A stretch of DNA of 64,000 bases from Stomoxys calcitrans. Lineage: Eukaryota > Arthropoda > Insecta > Diptera > Muscidae. This document shows, piece by piece, positions 1 to 10,715 of the stretch. The translations under genes were made by a program, and so were the position numbers. Position 1 is the stretch's first letter. Each line of letters starts with the position of its first letter. The stretch is taken from NCBI RefSeq assembly GCF_963082655.1, contig NC_081554.1, positions 63,267,820 to 63,331,819 on the forward strand. The letters run 5' to 3'. Below the pieces are notes generated by a model. It searched no databases. It saw only the letters and a program-made list of their open reading frames with translations, and was not told where the DNA came from.

Positions 1-513
1 TTCCCTCCTTCGGATTCCCTCCTTCGGATTCCCTCCTTCGGATTCCCTCCTTCGGATTCCCTCCTTCGGATTCCCTCCTTCGGATTCCCTCCTTCGGATT
101 TCCCCCTTCGGTTTCCCTCTTTAGAATTCCGTCCTTCGGATTCCCTCCTTCGGATTCCCTCCTTCGGATTCCCTCCTTCGGATTCCCTCCTTCGGATTCC
201 CTCCTTCGGATTCCCTCCTTCGGATTCCCTCCTTCGGATTCCCTCCTTCGGATTCCCTCCTTCGGATTCCCTCCTTCGGATTCCCTCCTTCGGATTCCCT
301 CCTTCGGATTCCCTCCTTCGGATTCCCTCCTTCGGATTCCCTCCTTCGGATTCCCTCCTTCGGATTCCCTCCTTCGGATTACCTCCTTCGGATTCCCTCC
401 TTCGGATTCCCTCCTTCGGATTCCCTCCTTAGGATTAATTCCTTCGGATTCTTTGCTTAGGACTACCTCCTTCGGATTCACTGCTTAGGACTACCTCCTT
501 CGGATTCCCTCCT
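1..513. repeat. 14-bp minisatellite, array 1 (cut by window edge)
   Basis: About 36 head-to-tail copies of the unit ttccctccttcgga. Most are identical; scattered variants (cttag for cttcg, ggattacctcc) concentrate near 100-130 and 420-500, as expected at array edges. The array runs off the left end, so its true length is unknown. It ends in the sequence cctgagattgcaatcattga, exactly as array 2 does. No gene is implied. Confidence 0.97.
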
Positions 514-625
514 GAGATTGCAATCATTGAGAATGTATTTCCAGCCGGATTGCTGTTATGTTATTCCAGCCGGATTGCTGTAACGTAGATCTCATTTTAA
601 ATAAGCGGTATACATATTTTATATA
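514..625. repeat. Block B, copy 1: shared flank of the minisatellite
   Basis: The sequence after the array (gattgcaatcattgagaatg, then two copies of ccagccggattgctgt about 25 bp apart, then a gcggtatacat motif) recurs after array 2 at 2083-2280. The array and this flank are therefore one repeated unit and not two independent satellite expansions. No coding potential or known family recognised. Confidence 0.8.
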
Positions 626-780
626 TGGATTGCCCAAAAAGTAATTGCGACGTTATATCACTGGGACAAGAAGTGCTCTCATCAAGCGGGTCAGTTGACT
701 GACGTTTGCCGCTGTCATCTGTTTTGTTTACAGCTTTTCGACGTCAAGCTTCCGAGCAGTATCAGATCGTAAATTTTTCG
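626..780 (+). mobile_element. Mariner terminal relic
   Basis: Begins next to a TA with gattgcccaaaaagtaattg, matching the mariner terminal repeat found at 3048, 17716, 31409, 60460 and 62971. The following bases differ from those copies, so this is either another mariner subfamily or an eroded end. No transposase is present and the other terminus is missing. Confidence 0.45.
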
Positions 781-819
781 TTACACTTAGATGGGTGCAG
801 AACTTGGCTGCAATAAGGT

Positions 820-1275
820 TATGATAAGAATTGTCCCCAAAAGGAGCTCAAGAAGTCAAATCGATAGCTCGTCTTATACGGGAGCTTTCCATACCAAAAC
901 ATAAGTCGATTTCGGTAATTTTCAATCCTAATCGTTCTACAGTCATAAGAAGTATTTGTGCAAAATTTCAAACGCCTAGATTCAGTATTGCAAATGGCGC
1001 GATTTAGCCCATTTACAATCCCAACCGACCTACAGTAACAGGAAGTATTTGAGCAAATTTTCAAGCGACTAGCTTTACTCCTTCGAAAATTAGCGTGCTT
1101 TCCACAGGCAGACATACAGAAGGAAGGACGGATGTACTTGGCTAGATCGACTTAAAATATCATGGCGATCAAGAATATAAATACTATATACGGTCTTAGG
1201 CCAATATTTCGATGTGTTACAAACGGAATGGCGATGTTAGTATACCCCCATCCTACGATGGAGGGCATAAAAATG
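820..1275 (-). mobile_element. DINE-1/Helentron-like element, 5' portion
   Basis: Contains one degenerate central repeat (caagaagtcaaatcg, then gggagct) and then, in + strand order, the element's conserved block: a gacgga-type tract, ctagatcgactta, atcaagaatataaata, a tattgatgtgttacaaacgg-like stretch, and the terminus catcctacgatggagggcat. Read on the minus strand this resembles the conserved 5' block of Drosophila DINE-1/INE-1. The 3' hairpin end is missing. Confidence 0.7.
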
Positions 1276-1332
1276 CAAGCTTTCATCGAATGACAAAATG
1301 AGTGTACCCCAATTTTATGGAGATAGATACAG

Positions 1333-1411
1333 AAAAATCCATAAAATCCTAATATTTCAGAAATTTATTTCTCGTTCACTAAAAAACAAACTCCGAGTGA
1401 TTTATACTTTG
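1333..1411. repeat. Block A, copy 1
   Basis: A 79-bp stretch beginning gaaaaatccataaaatcc and ending gtgatttatacttt lies just before minisatellite array 2. It is repeated almost exactly at 2461-2540. With block B it defines a cassette A, array, B that appears more than once. Confidence 0.85.
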
Positions 1412-1432
1412 CAGTTGCCGAAAAGATGGTTA

Positions 1433-2085
1433 ATCCCTCCTTCGGATTCCCTCCTTCGGATTACCTCCTACGGATTCCTTCCTTCGGATTCCCTCCTTCG
1501 GATTCCCTCCTTCGGATTCCCTCCTTCGGATTCCCTCCTTCGGATTCCCTCCTTCGGATTCCCTCCTTCGGATTCCCTCCTTCGGATTCCCTCCTTCGGA
1601 TTCCCTCCTTCGGATTCCCTCCTTCGGATTCCCTCCTTCGGATTCCCTCCTTCGGATTCCCTCCTTCGGATTCCCTCCTTCGGATTCCCTCCTTCGGATT
1701 CCCTCCTTCGGATTCCCTCCTTCGGATTCCCTCCTTCGGATTCCCTCCTTCGGATTCCCTCCTTCGGATTCCCTCCTTCGGATTCCCTCCTTCGGATTCC
1801 CTCCTTCGGATTCCCTCCTTCGGATTCCCTCCTTCGGATTCCCTCCTTCGGATTCCCTCCTTCGGATTCCCTCCTTCGGATTCCCTCCTTCGGATTCCCT
1901 CCTTCGGATTCTCTCCTTAGGATTCTCTCCTTCGAATTCCCTCCTTCGGATTCCCTCCTTCGGATTCCCTCCTTCGGATTCCCTCCTTCGGATTCCCTCC
2001 TTCGGATTCCCTCCTTCGGATTCCCTCCTTCGGATTCCCTCCTTCGGATTCCCTCCTTTGGATTCCCTCCTTCGGATTCCCTCCT
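1433..2085. repeat. 14-bp minisatellite, array 2
   Basis: About 46 copies of ttccctccttcgga. Because 14 is not a multiple of 3, the translation has a 42-nt (14-residue) period, and long open frames exist on both strands (280 and 164 codons forward, 221 reverse). All are simple translations of the satellite with no independent sign of coding. A few variant units cluster at 1440-1490 and 1905-1940. Confidence 0.97.
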
Positions 2086-2280
2086 GAGATTGCAATCATT
2101 GAGAATGTATTTTCCTAGCCAAATCTTGCAAACGAGATGATGAATACAACTTATCAGAGGTCAGTTCCTAATTTATGTTATTCAGCCGGCAACCCATCGG
2201 CTCCTGCTGTCTTGTTATTCCAGCCGGATTGCTGTAACGTTGATCTCATTTTGAATTAGCGGTATACATTCTATACCGAC
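2086..2280. repeat. Block B, copy 2
   Basis: Repeats the flank seen after array 1: gattgcaatcattgagaatg directly after the last satellite unit, then a ccagccggattgctgtaacg copy at about 2220 and a gcggtatacat motif at about 2260. The spacing is longer than in copy 1, with about 80 bp of extra sequence that includes an nnccagccgg variant. Confidence 0.8.
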
Positions 2281-2339
2281 ATAAGGGACTGGTACAAGCA
2301 GTGAGAATTTTTTTTTTTCATATCCGAAGTACAGGAGTG

Positions 2340-2450
2340 GTAAAATTTCCGGACTTCATTGTGACTCTTGAACATTTCGGTTTGCTCACACTCACGTCTT
2401 TCTATTTCTCTCTTCTTTTTGCGGAATAGACGTTTTTCCTCTCTCCTTTT
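2340..2450 (-). pseudogene. RTE-type LINE fragment (EN-RT linker)
   Basis: The minus strand reads a short basic segment (RLFRKKKREIERRECEQTEM, then NEVRKFY). It matches the linker between endonuclease and reverse transcriptase in the larger RTE-type copy at about 59100-59200. It is a fragment of roughly 35 codons with no start or stop and lies between blocks B and A of the satellite cassette. Confidence 0.75.
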
Positions 2451-2460
2451 ACAGAATACA

Positions 2461-2540
2461 GAAAAATCCATAAAATCCAAATATTTCAGAAATTATTTCT
2501 CATTCACTAAAAAACAAACTCCGAGTGATTTATACTTTAA
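2461..2540. repeat. Block A, copy 2
   Basis: Nearly identical to 1333-1411 (a few substitutions, one base lost in the tttatttc run). Unlike copy 1 it is not followed by a satellite array but by AT-rich single-copy sequence. Confidence 0.85.
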
Positions 2541-3047
2541 AAAATGTGTTAATTTGACCTTAAAAGCTTTATAAAATTTTCCCAAATTTTCTGTATAGGC
2601 TCTATTTTGCAATAACCCTGTAATGTGATATGTTCAAATATGTGTGAATGTGTGTGCATTAATTTATGTACAAACCAGACATGCATGGGTGTTACCACAT
2701 TAACCACAGGATATTATAAGAATTTATATGAAAGAAGACTTGGCAACATTGCTGTGGCAGGTATTTTATGTAAATGATGTTCAAATATATCAAACTCTTT
2801 GGAGAAATGTTACCAACAAATTTTCATAGAGAGATGCAAAGTTTAAATATCTCATTAATAGTTTTATTAAATTTTTACGACAAATATTAGATTAAAGAAA
2901 ATAGGGTAAAGTTCAACAGAACTCACAAACTGGAAACAAAAGCTATTAACCTGCTCAAAACTGTAAGTATCAAAATGCAAAACATTTAAGGTCTAAAAGA
3001 AAAAAAAAAAACAAAATGGCCTTTGAACTTTTTTGCTTTTCAAAATA
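2541..3047. other. AT-rich presumed intronic sequence
   Basis: No open frame of note, no recognised repeat and no splice-flanked exon seen. Composition is AT-rich with a short poly-A at about 3000. Confidence 0.5.
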
Positions 3048-3282
3048 TTGGGTTGCCCAAAAAGTAATTGCGGATTTTTCATATAGTCGGCGTTGACAAA
3101 TTTTTTCACAGCTTGTGACTCTGTAATTGCATTCTTTCTTCTGTCAGTTATCAGCTGTTACTTTGAGCTTGCTTTAGAAAAAATGTGTAAAAAAAGTATA
3201 TTTGATTAAAGTTCATTCTAAGTTTTATTAAAAATGCATTTACTTTCTTTTAAAAAATCCGCAATTACTTTTTGGGCAACCA
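3048..3282 (+). mobile_element. Mariner-derived MITE
   Basis: A 235-bp element bounded by inverted repeats of about 30 bp (ttgggttgcccaaaaagtaa at the left, its complement at the right) and flanked by TA. The first 130 bp or so match the 5' end of the transposase-bearing mariner at 62971 up to the tttagaaaaaa run. The remainder (tatatttgattaaagttcat onward) is presumably the parent's 3' end. No coding capacity; it would move only with transposase in trans. Confidence 0.9.
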
Positions 3283-4154
3283 TACAATATATGGCAAAAT
3301 AATTTCACACATCTCGTATGTGTACTTGGCTCCCAATGCTGGGCAACAAAAAGGTCTAAAGTAATATTTTTCCAAAACACATTTGAATAAATTAACATTT
3401 TGTTTAACAACTTTGTCGACAATATTTTAGATGAGCCAGTCTCTGCCTGGCATAGAAAAAAAAAACAGGAGAAATGGGGTAGGGGGGAAAGGCCTCCCCA
3501 TGCTGGAGGTTGTACTCATTGGTTAAAGGCATTGACATTACTTTGGGTGGTATGTAAGAGCACCAGGCTTCTATCCAGGATCTGCATCGAAAGAACACAC
3601 ACACATACATGGAAAAACGAAAAGTGATGACACCATATGAATATGTGTGAAAATAATGTTAGAAATGAACACAACTCTAGATAGCACAAATTGCTGGCAT
3701 AAGGGCAGCAAGAGGCCTCCAGGACCAAATTAACAAAAAAAAAAAACTTTTATGACTCACACATAATCACACACCTCGTAATGCTTCCCCTGGTGTTTGG
3801 TTGCTTAAACAAAACCCCAAAATGACAGAAGCCACCAATTAAATCCCATACACTTAAAAAACGACTAAGGCAGTGACAATGGCAACGACGACAGCGACGA
3901 CGACAACGAAGACAGCAATCACGAGGAGTGACTTTATCGTGATAATTTTCCAGCACCAAAAAAAAGGCCAACTCAATGATGGAACAGCACTCAAATTATG
4001 TGTGGCTGACACAGCATTTCATTCCCTGCACATTTTTTGGGGGGGTAAGGGTTTTATGGCCTCATTTTATTTGCAAGGTTGAATTTTGAGTTTTATGAAA
4101 TATGTGTAGGCAGGGTGTTTTTGAAAGTTGAAGTCGAATTTCAAATGATTTATG
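3283..4154. other. Presumed intronic sequence with simple repeats
   Basis: No gene seen. Contains a short (ac)n tract near 3597, a poly-A at about 3734 and an (acg)n-like stretch at about 3880-3912. Short open frames here have no recognisable motif. Confidence 0.45.
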
Positions 4155-5397
4155 TGTTCGGTTACGGCGGTGCCGTGGTAGTTATAGTTGCTGACTATCT
4201 CAAAGTTGTGGTTTCTCCATATTCTTTACCTGATCAGTTGTACAGGGCGTTTTGGGTGTTGATACCATCCATTTCGTCTTATCTTCATTTACTGCCAGAC
4301 CCATTTTCATTGACTCTCTTTTGATTCTTTCAAAGGCTGCAGTTACTACTTCCGGTGACCGACCTATGCTATCGATGTCGACGGCATAGGCGAGTAGCAT
4401 GTGTTCTCTTGTGATCAGGTTGCCACATCTATTGACATCTGCATCTCATATAATCTTCTACAGCAGGATATTGAAGAGATCACACGATAGGCTGTCTCCT
4501 TTTCTGAAGCTTCGTTTGGAATTGAATGTTTCGGAGAAATTCTTTCCTATTCTTACTGAGGAACGCGTATCAGCAAGTGTCAGCCTGCAGAATGCAGAAG
4601 CAGGGATACCAAACTCAGACATGGCTTGAAATACCATTCAACGTATAGGGCTATCGAAAGTGGCTTTGTAGTCAACAAGAAGATGGTAGGTGCAGATTTT
4701 TCCTTTTCGGGTCTTTTTGAGGATTTGGCGCAGTGTGAATATCTGGTCTAGGGTGGATTCACCAGGTCTAAAGCCGCTTTGATAGGTGGCAATTATCTCA
4801 TTGACTATAGGTTTTAATCTTTTACACAGTACACTCGAGAGTATCTTGCACATTCCGTCTTTTCTTCTTTCTTGTGTACGGAACATAGTATGCTGAGGTT
4901 CCAATCATCGGGTATGCCTTCTTCTAGCCAGATTGCGCAGAGAAGCTGATGCATATGCCTTATCAGTGTGTCGCCTCCCGTCAAAAATAGTTCAGCGGGT
5001 AACCCATCGGCTCCTGCTGCCTTGTTGTTCTTTAATCGGGTCACTGCTACTTGGGAACTCATCCTTACTTGGAGGTAAACATTCTTTAGCATCATCTTAA
5101 ACAGTTCAGCGGGCAACCCGTCGGCATCTGCTGCCTTGTTGTTCTGTAGTCGGGGTACAGGTACTTGGACCTCATCCTGACTTGGAGGTAAACATTCTTT
5201 ACCATCATCAGGAATTGATACTGCGGTATCCTTTTCGCTGTCATCGTCGGACAGTAGCATCTGGGTAAAATATTCTTTCCATATCCCCAGCACACTATCT
5301 GTGCCAGTTACCAATTATCCTTCTTCTTCTGCAGAAGGATGTGCCTGTACCAAAGCCATCGGTTTAATGTTTGATTCTTTGCTAGAATTTCCTACGA
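4155..5397 (-). pseudogene. RTE-type LINE, reverse transcriptase fragment
   Basis: Read on the minus strand from about 5397, the order is: a linker ending before an acidic segment (IPDD), then KNNKAAGADGLPAELF (RT fingers), IWLEEGIPDDWNLSILC, GFRPGESTLDQIFTLRQIL, and near 4390 the catalytic box as LAYAVDID, where the family has YADD. The catalytic pair is thus broken (D to V), and frameshifts and stops interrupt the frame throughout. The finger region is present twice in tandem (about 4990-5085 and 5105-5200). The element is an APE-type non-LTR retrotransposon; RTE assignment rests on its endonuclease and RT wording and is inference. Confidence 0.8.
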
Positions 5398-5564
5398 GAA
5401 TACTAAGCTCTAAACATTTTGTGTTGAATTGGCTTTCGGTTAAAGTATTTCTACCAAATACGAAATCTAACAAACACTAGACTTAAGCACACCCCGTAAT
5501 ATTGCGGAAGAATCTAATGCAAATAGCCCATGTTGAGTCTCTGAAAGTCCGTGCTACTTACAAA

Positions 5565-8288
5565 ATCCTTTTATTTGTTTTCAATACTAATCCCCTGAGT
5601 TGGTTCATGTCTGGCACTGTGTCTCCACCTAAGTACCGGTATCATTTAGCTAAAAAACCCGCCAATGTTAAAGGAAATGCTTCAACGTCTCATCATCTTC
5701 CCCGCATGCCTTACACCTGCCATCACTTGGCGCACCGATTTTACATAAGTGAGCTCGTAGTCCTATGTGCCCCGTTATGATACCCATAGCTATACTGACC
5801 TGGTTCTTACTTCTTTTCAGTAATAGCCTCGTCTTCTCACGATCTGGATCCCCCCGTGGGATTTTCGTCGTCCTACCGACTGTTTCGCTGATCCACAGGG
5901 TTGCATGTGCATTCGTGGCCCACGGCCTTAACTCGGACTGAGTCGATCCGAAAGGCTTCGGGTTAACCAAGTTTATTGACGGCAGTCCTCTGGCCTTCAC
6001 CGCCAAATCATCCTTTTACTCTGTTATGGCCCGGCACCCAAAAGAAGCTGATATTGCCATCCTCAGAGAATGTTACTGGTCGGTTACTGGTTACTGGTCA
6101 CACTCGACGTGCTCGAGTTAGCACCACAGCACCTCACGCATTCCATGATCACCCGGATCTCCGCCTGAAGGACCGTATTATGGTCATACAGTCTAAAACA
6201 GATCTCAGTCCCTAGGTTCTCAATGTATACCTCCAGGCTTACTCTGTCCTCTAGCTTTGATCCATCCATGTAAATTGAACTTCCAGATGTCAATACTAGG
6301 GTTCCATCAATCCAAGACTGTGCCGATGGCAGCAGTGCCTCGCACTCGAATTCTAGGTTCATCTCAGGTATTCGATCGGAAACCTCTTCCTTTCCTTCCA
6401 AGTTTCTTATCGTCGCCTCGATTATACCGCAACGGTATGAGCTGCTCCTATCATCAATCCATTCTCCCATCGCCTTAAGTCTCATAGCCGCAGTGGCTGC
6501 CTCCCACTTAATGTGTATGTCAATGGGTCAGATATCTAGAATAGTCTCCAGTGCCCTAGTGGGCGTTGTCCTCATCGCTCCGCCTATGCCAAGACAGCAT
6601 GTTCTCTGAACCTGTTGTATGTTCCTTATGTTGCTCTTTTTCTCCATAGCAGTTCACCAAACTATTGAGGTGTAACTAAGTATTGGTGTAATCACGCTCC
6701 TGTAGAGCCAGTGGAGTATCATCGGATTCAGGGCCCATTTCGATCCTACAGCCCGTCTACATAGTGTCCAACATCTTTGAGCCTTCTCAGTAAGCTCCCG
6801 AATGTGACTTTTCCAATTCAGTTTCTTGTCCAAGATCCCACCTAAGTATTTGACCTTGTCAGATATCGAAATCGTCGTTTTGAGTAAACGTGGTGCGTTA
6901 AATTGGTCTACCTTCGTCTTCCTCGTGAACAGGCATATTTCAGTCTTCTCTATGTTAACATTGAACCTCTGGGTCTAGCCCAGTCATATGCCACATGCAA
7001 GACCCTTTCGGCCCTTTTGCTTAGCTTGTTCGGATCCTTATCACTTTGAAGTAATATAACATCGTCTGCAAAGCAGGCGGGTTCAAATCCCTCCTCAGTC
7101 AGCATCCGTAATAGGTCATTTATGGTGGTCGCCCATAGAAGTGGCGATAAAATGCCCCCCCTGTGGCCTGCCTTGTGCCACTTTCTCCCTTATATTTATG
7201 CCACGGGACACACAATTTATTTCTAAGAGCCGGGTCCACCCGATACTGCTCAAAGGATTGGATCAGTGTGCCGGCCCGCACATTGTTAAAAGCCTACTCA
7301 ATGTCAATGTATACCGCCAGGGTGTATGTTTTGGCATCGAAGGATTCCTCTATTTTATGCACAACCTCGTGCAGGGCAGTCTCCACCGACCTTCCCTTGA
7401 CATAGGCATGCTGTTTGTGAGCAGTTCCATGGATGTCCTACTCTTTATCATGATGTCCACAATACGTTCCATGGCTTTGAGTAAGAAAACGTAAGGATTA
7501 AGGGTCTATAGGCCTTTGGTGTAGCATAACTTGCCTTGCCGGGCTTGGGTATAAACACCACCCTTGACTTCTGACAGGCTTTCGCAAATCCTAGGCACGC
7601 TGTGAAAATATTGACCAGATGAGGCGCCAGGTAGTCTGCCTCTTTCTGTAGTAACGGCGGGAATATTCCATCAGGTCCAGGTGACTTAAATGGTTTGAAG
7701 CTCCTCAAGGATTCCTTCACCATACATTCAGGCTGCCAGACTTTCGGAGTATATGCAAATCCTTGGCACGCTGTGAAAATATTAACCAGTTAAGGCGCCA
7801 GATAGTCTGCCTCTTTCTGTAGTAACGCCGGAAATATTCCATCAGGTCCGGGTGACTTATCTGGTTTGAAGCTCCTCAAGGATTCCTTCACCATAAATTC
7901 CGTAATTATAAACTTTCGATCAACTTCATTATTCCAAGATTCCGGTGTCTCCGTGAGTCCCTTCGTATCCCGTGAAAAATGGGTTCTGATCAAAAGCCTC
8001 AACATGTCCTCCTTTGTCTCTGCTCTCACTTCCATGTCGTCTACTAAAGTTCCATTTTGGACATGGGTTTTAGAGAGAAACTTTTTCATCTTGGCGTCGT
8101 CGTTAACGCTATCGACCTGTTCGCAGAAAAGCTTCCAGGAGGCACGTTTTGCCACTCGGGTAATCTTCTTGTATTCCTTGAGCCGTGTGTAATACACATC
8201 CCAATAAAATTTCGCTTTTTTACGACGTGCTCTGTTAAAAAATCTGCGGAGCTCTTTCCCAATATTGCGAATCCGCCCGGTCATCTCA
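5565..8288 (-). pseudogene. RNase H-bearing LINE (I/LOA-like), ORF2 copy 1
   Basis: Reads right to left. About 8288-7700 is the N-terminal RT region (SPGPDGIFPALLQKEADYLA); about 7560-7500 has PKPGKASYATPKAYRPL; the catalytic box FADD is encoded at 7061-7072. RT thumb follows (KYLGGILDKKLNWKSHI near 6800; QVQRTCCLGIGGAMRTTP near 6600). RNase H is near 6270-6060 (MDGSKLEDR, then QAEIR), and a Cys-rich tail (CKACGEDDETLKHFL) is near 5700. Multiple stops and frameshifts make it dead. A 171-bp tandem duplication (gcaaatcc at 7584 and 7755) repeats the SPGPDGIF region. The 5' end is truncated at 8288. Clade assignment (I/LOA/R1 group) is inference from the RNase H domain. Confidence 0.85.
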
Positions 8289-8335
8289 ATATTGGGAAAG
8301 AGGTACGATCCAACTTCAATAATAAAGAAGTTCGT

Positions 8336-8655
8336 GAGGCCACCGTAGCGCAGAGGTTAGCATGTCCGCCTATGACGCTGAAAGCCTAGGTTCGAATCCT
8401 GGCGTGACCATCAGAAAAAAATTTTCAGCGGTGGTTTTCCCCTGCCAATGCTGGCAACATTTGCGAGGTACTATGCCATGTAAAACTTCTCTCCAAAGAG
8501 GTGTCGCACTGCGGAACGCCGTTCGGACTCGGCTATAAAAAAGAGGCCTCTTATCATTGAGCTTAAACTTCAATCGGACTGCACTCATTGATATGTGAGA
8601 AGTTTGCCCCTGTTCCTTAGTGGAATGTTCATGGGCAAAATTTGCAAATTTGCAT
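8336..8655 (+). mobile_element. tRNA-derived SINE, copy 1
   Basis: Starts gaggccaccgtagcgcagag and carries an RNA polymerase III A-box-like tagcgcagaggt at 8346-8357 and a perfect B box ggttcgaatcc at 8389-8399, 32 bp downstream. The roughly 230-bp body that follows ends near a repeated caaatttgca tail. The same sequence occurs, whole or in part, at seven other places in the window. Its tRNA-related head and dispersed copies define a SINE; its name is not known to me. Confidence 0.88.
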
Positions 8656-8830
8656 TTGAGTCCATCATCTTTATTACCACGACGCACAGACGGACGAACG
8701 CGCACACGGCCCATATCGCCTTAGAATGTCATGACGATAATGAATATTTGTACTTTGTAAAGTCTTAAACACATTTCGAGGTGTTTCACAAGGAATGCCA
8801 TAGTTATAAGACCCCCCTATCTATTGATGT
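8656..8830 (-). mobile_element. DINE-like 5' end fragment
   Basis: Directly follows the SINE. Contains the eroded DINE block: gacggacg tract, cgccttagaatgtcatgacg, gaatatttgtactttgtaaa, a cgaggtgtttcacaaggaat stretch and a run of Cs where tacccccat is expected. No central repeats remain. Confidence 0.5.
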
Positions 8831-9539
8831 AGGTGATTCCATCGATGTTCATTTCATCACAAAACCTTCTCTATTTGTTATTTATTTCCTTATTTCAAAA
8901 ACTTATCGTGTCACAAACCTCCCTAAAAAAACTCAACATGCCTGCGTTTTGCTACATGCCTCTTTAAGTGAATGACAAAAAAACCAAGATGAGTTTAAAA
9001 ACTCATCATAAAAATTGTTCGCATAAGCATCAATGCTTATACAAGGCAGGCTATGATATTGTGTTTTGCCTACCTTAGCAACTCTCAGCGCATGGAAGTG
9101 GATAAGGATAGAACAGACATGCCCTCCATGAAAACAATGACAAGAGTACTGAAAGTAAAATTGCAGCAGATAATTTAGACAAAATGTTTAACAAATGAAA
9201 CTTAATTGGATCCGCTATTGAAGCTGGAAAGCCTATCATAGAAAAGGCCTTTGCTCCATATAGACATCATATCTGGAGATATGTGGGCTCACAATGTTGC
9301 CATAATGTGGGCAAGTCATACATGTAGGAATGTAAGCAAGTTTAAGGCAACAACACGCATATAGCGATACATTACAGGTTACCTGCACCTTAAAAGTTAT
9401 TCATATTGGTGGTGATGTTAGAGATCAGTGTTGCCATTTTGGCGATTATGGCGCTATAAAGACAGAGAAAACAAAATCAAACAATGAAAATAATCAATGC
9501 CCTGAGAATAAGTGGTTTCAATGCTTTATCAGCTGCCCC
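8831..9539. other. Unassigned sequence with two short hairpins
   Basis: No gene recognised. Two perfect small palindromes sit together: gatgagttt and aaactcatc separated by 2 bp (about 8991-9010), and ataagcat and atgcttat separated by 2 bp (about 9026-9043). They could form DNA or RNA hairpins, but nothing else supports a function. Confidence 0.4.
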
Positions 9540-10035
9540 TGGAAGGCGGACTCAGACGACGAGGCTAACGCGATGGAGGTGGAAATTCTGAATCCTGACT
9601 ATCTTTTGGTTTCTGCATATAAATCCAAAGAATTGTAAAGGCGCTTCGGCGGCGCTTAAGGTCTTTATGACGGTAGGAGGATTCGAAGTTGTTCTTATCC
9701 AGGAATCAGGGATGATTTTAGCTACTGAAGGGTATGGGGAATGGGAGGCACACAGCCTGTATTCTTGCAAAGAGTAGTCTTAAAGTTTTTCTTCCTCCGT
9801 CGCTAAGCACTGAAGATTCTGATGTAGCCAGCTTTGACTACTGACTACTGGATGGATTACCTATATATGGCACACGATCCAGAGATGCGGCCTTCAAGTC
9901 TTAAGTTGCTGGTTGAAACCGCTTCTTCAGGGACAAAGAGCCTCATTGTGGGAAATGATGCTAATGCAGAATACCAGATATGGGCCCGGCACGGGATAGC
10001 TGTGAGCACCACACAGTTTGAAACATCCAGGTCCG
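9540..10035 (+). pseudogene. LINE endonuclease fragment (RNase H-LINE type)
   Basis: From about 9609 the frame reads a typical ORF2 start, INPKNCKGASAALKVFM, then a strand with the catalytic-type IQES (IQEP in the family) and GEWEAHSLYSC, then a stop and frameshift. After that come VGNDANAEYQIWA, the DxNxH-like region of AP-like endonucleases, and a breakdown of homology near 10035. This is the N-terminal endonuclease of a LINE; the rest of ORF2 is absent here. Confidence 0.7.
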
Positions 10036-10715
10036 ATGTGTGTGATGTTGATTGCAGTCACGAGAAGCTTAGCTCCGATCTTCCGGGCGCGTCCACAGGT
10101 TGCGGATAGTGGAATGCTCCATATGGAGTAGCTGCAACGTCAGTCGCGGACAATCAGCGGCATCGAGCGGAGAGTGAGTGAGAGGCCTGGCGGAACCGGC
10201 TCTCTTGCTCAAATACTGAGTGCATAGGATGCTCTGATGGGAGGCCACCGTAGCGCAGAGGTTAGCATGTCCGCCTATGACGCTGAACGCATGGGTTCGA
10301 ATCCTGGTGATACCATCAGAAAAAATTTTCAGCGGTGGTTTTCCCATCCTAATGCTGGCAACATTTGTAAGGTACTATGCCATGTAAAACTTCTCACCAA
10401 AGAGGTGTCGCACTGCGGCACGCCGTTCGGGCTCGACTATAAAAAAAGGAGGCCCCTTATGATTGAGCTTAAATTTGAATCGGACTGCACTCATTGATAT
10501 GTGAGAAGTTTGCCCCTGTTCCTCAGTGGAATGTTCATGGGCAAAATTTGCAAATTTGCATATGATGCTCGATATGACAACTCGGGTTATTGTCAAATAA
10601 CCAATGGACCGAAACGAGTTTGCTCACCTACAGAAGCTTGGCGAGGATCGTCAACTCCATATGAAAATTTGGCTACAACAACAACCAGATATGGGAAAGT
10701 TCAGATATCAAAAAA
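10036..10715. other. Unclassified GC-richer repeat split by SINE copy 2
   Basis: Sequence on both sides of the SINE at 10241-10560 appears continuous. The left part ends gagtgcataggatgctc and the right part resumes atgatgctcgatatgacaac, so gatgctc is a possible 7-bp target duplication. The aaatactgagtgc segment recurs near 57797, after the Jockey-like LINE, so this may be the tail of such an element. Confidence 0.4.
10241..10560 (+). mobile_element. tRNA-derived SINE, copy 2
   Basis: Same organisation as the copy at 8336: gaggccaccg start, A-box-like motif from 10251, B box ggttcgaatcc at 10294-10304, the same body and the caaatttgca end. It is a few percent divergent from copy 1, has no coding function, and is flanked by gatgctc on both sides within about 10 bp. 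Confidence 0.88.

Noticed and set aside
1298..2140. A 280-codon open frame with a perfect 14-residue repeat, and a 221-codon frame opposite
   Set aside because: Both are mechanical translations of the 14-bp satellite. Flanking codons belong to repeat blocks A and B and there is no independent coding signal.
8346..8410. Possible tRNA gene (A and B boxes)
   Set aside because: The cloverleaf 3' half does not close, the segment continues into a conserved roughly 230-bp body, and the same sequence recurs at other sites. It is a SINE head.
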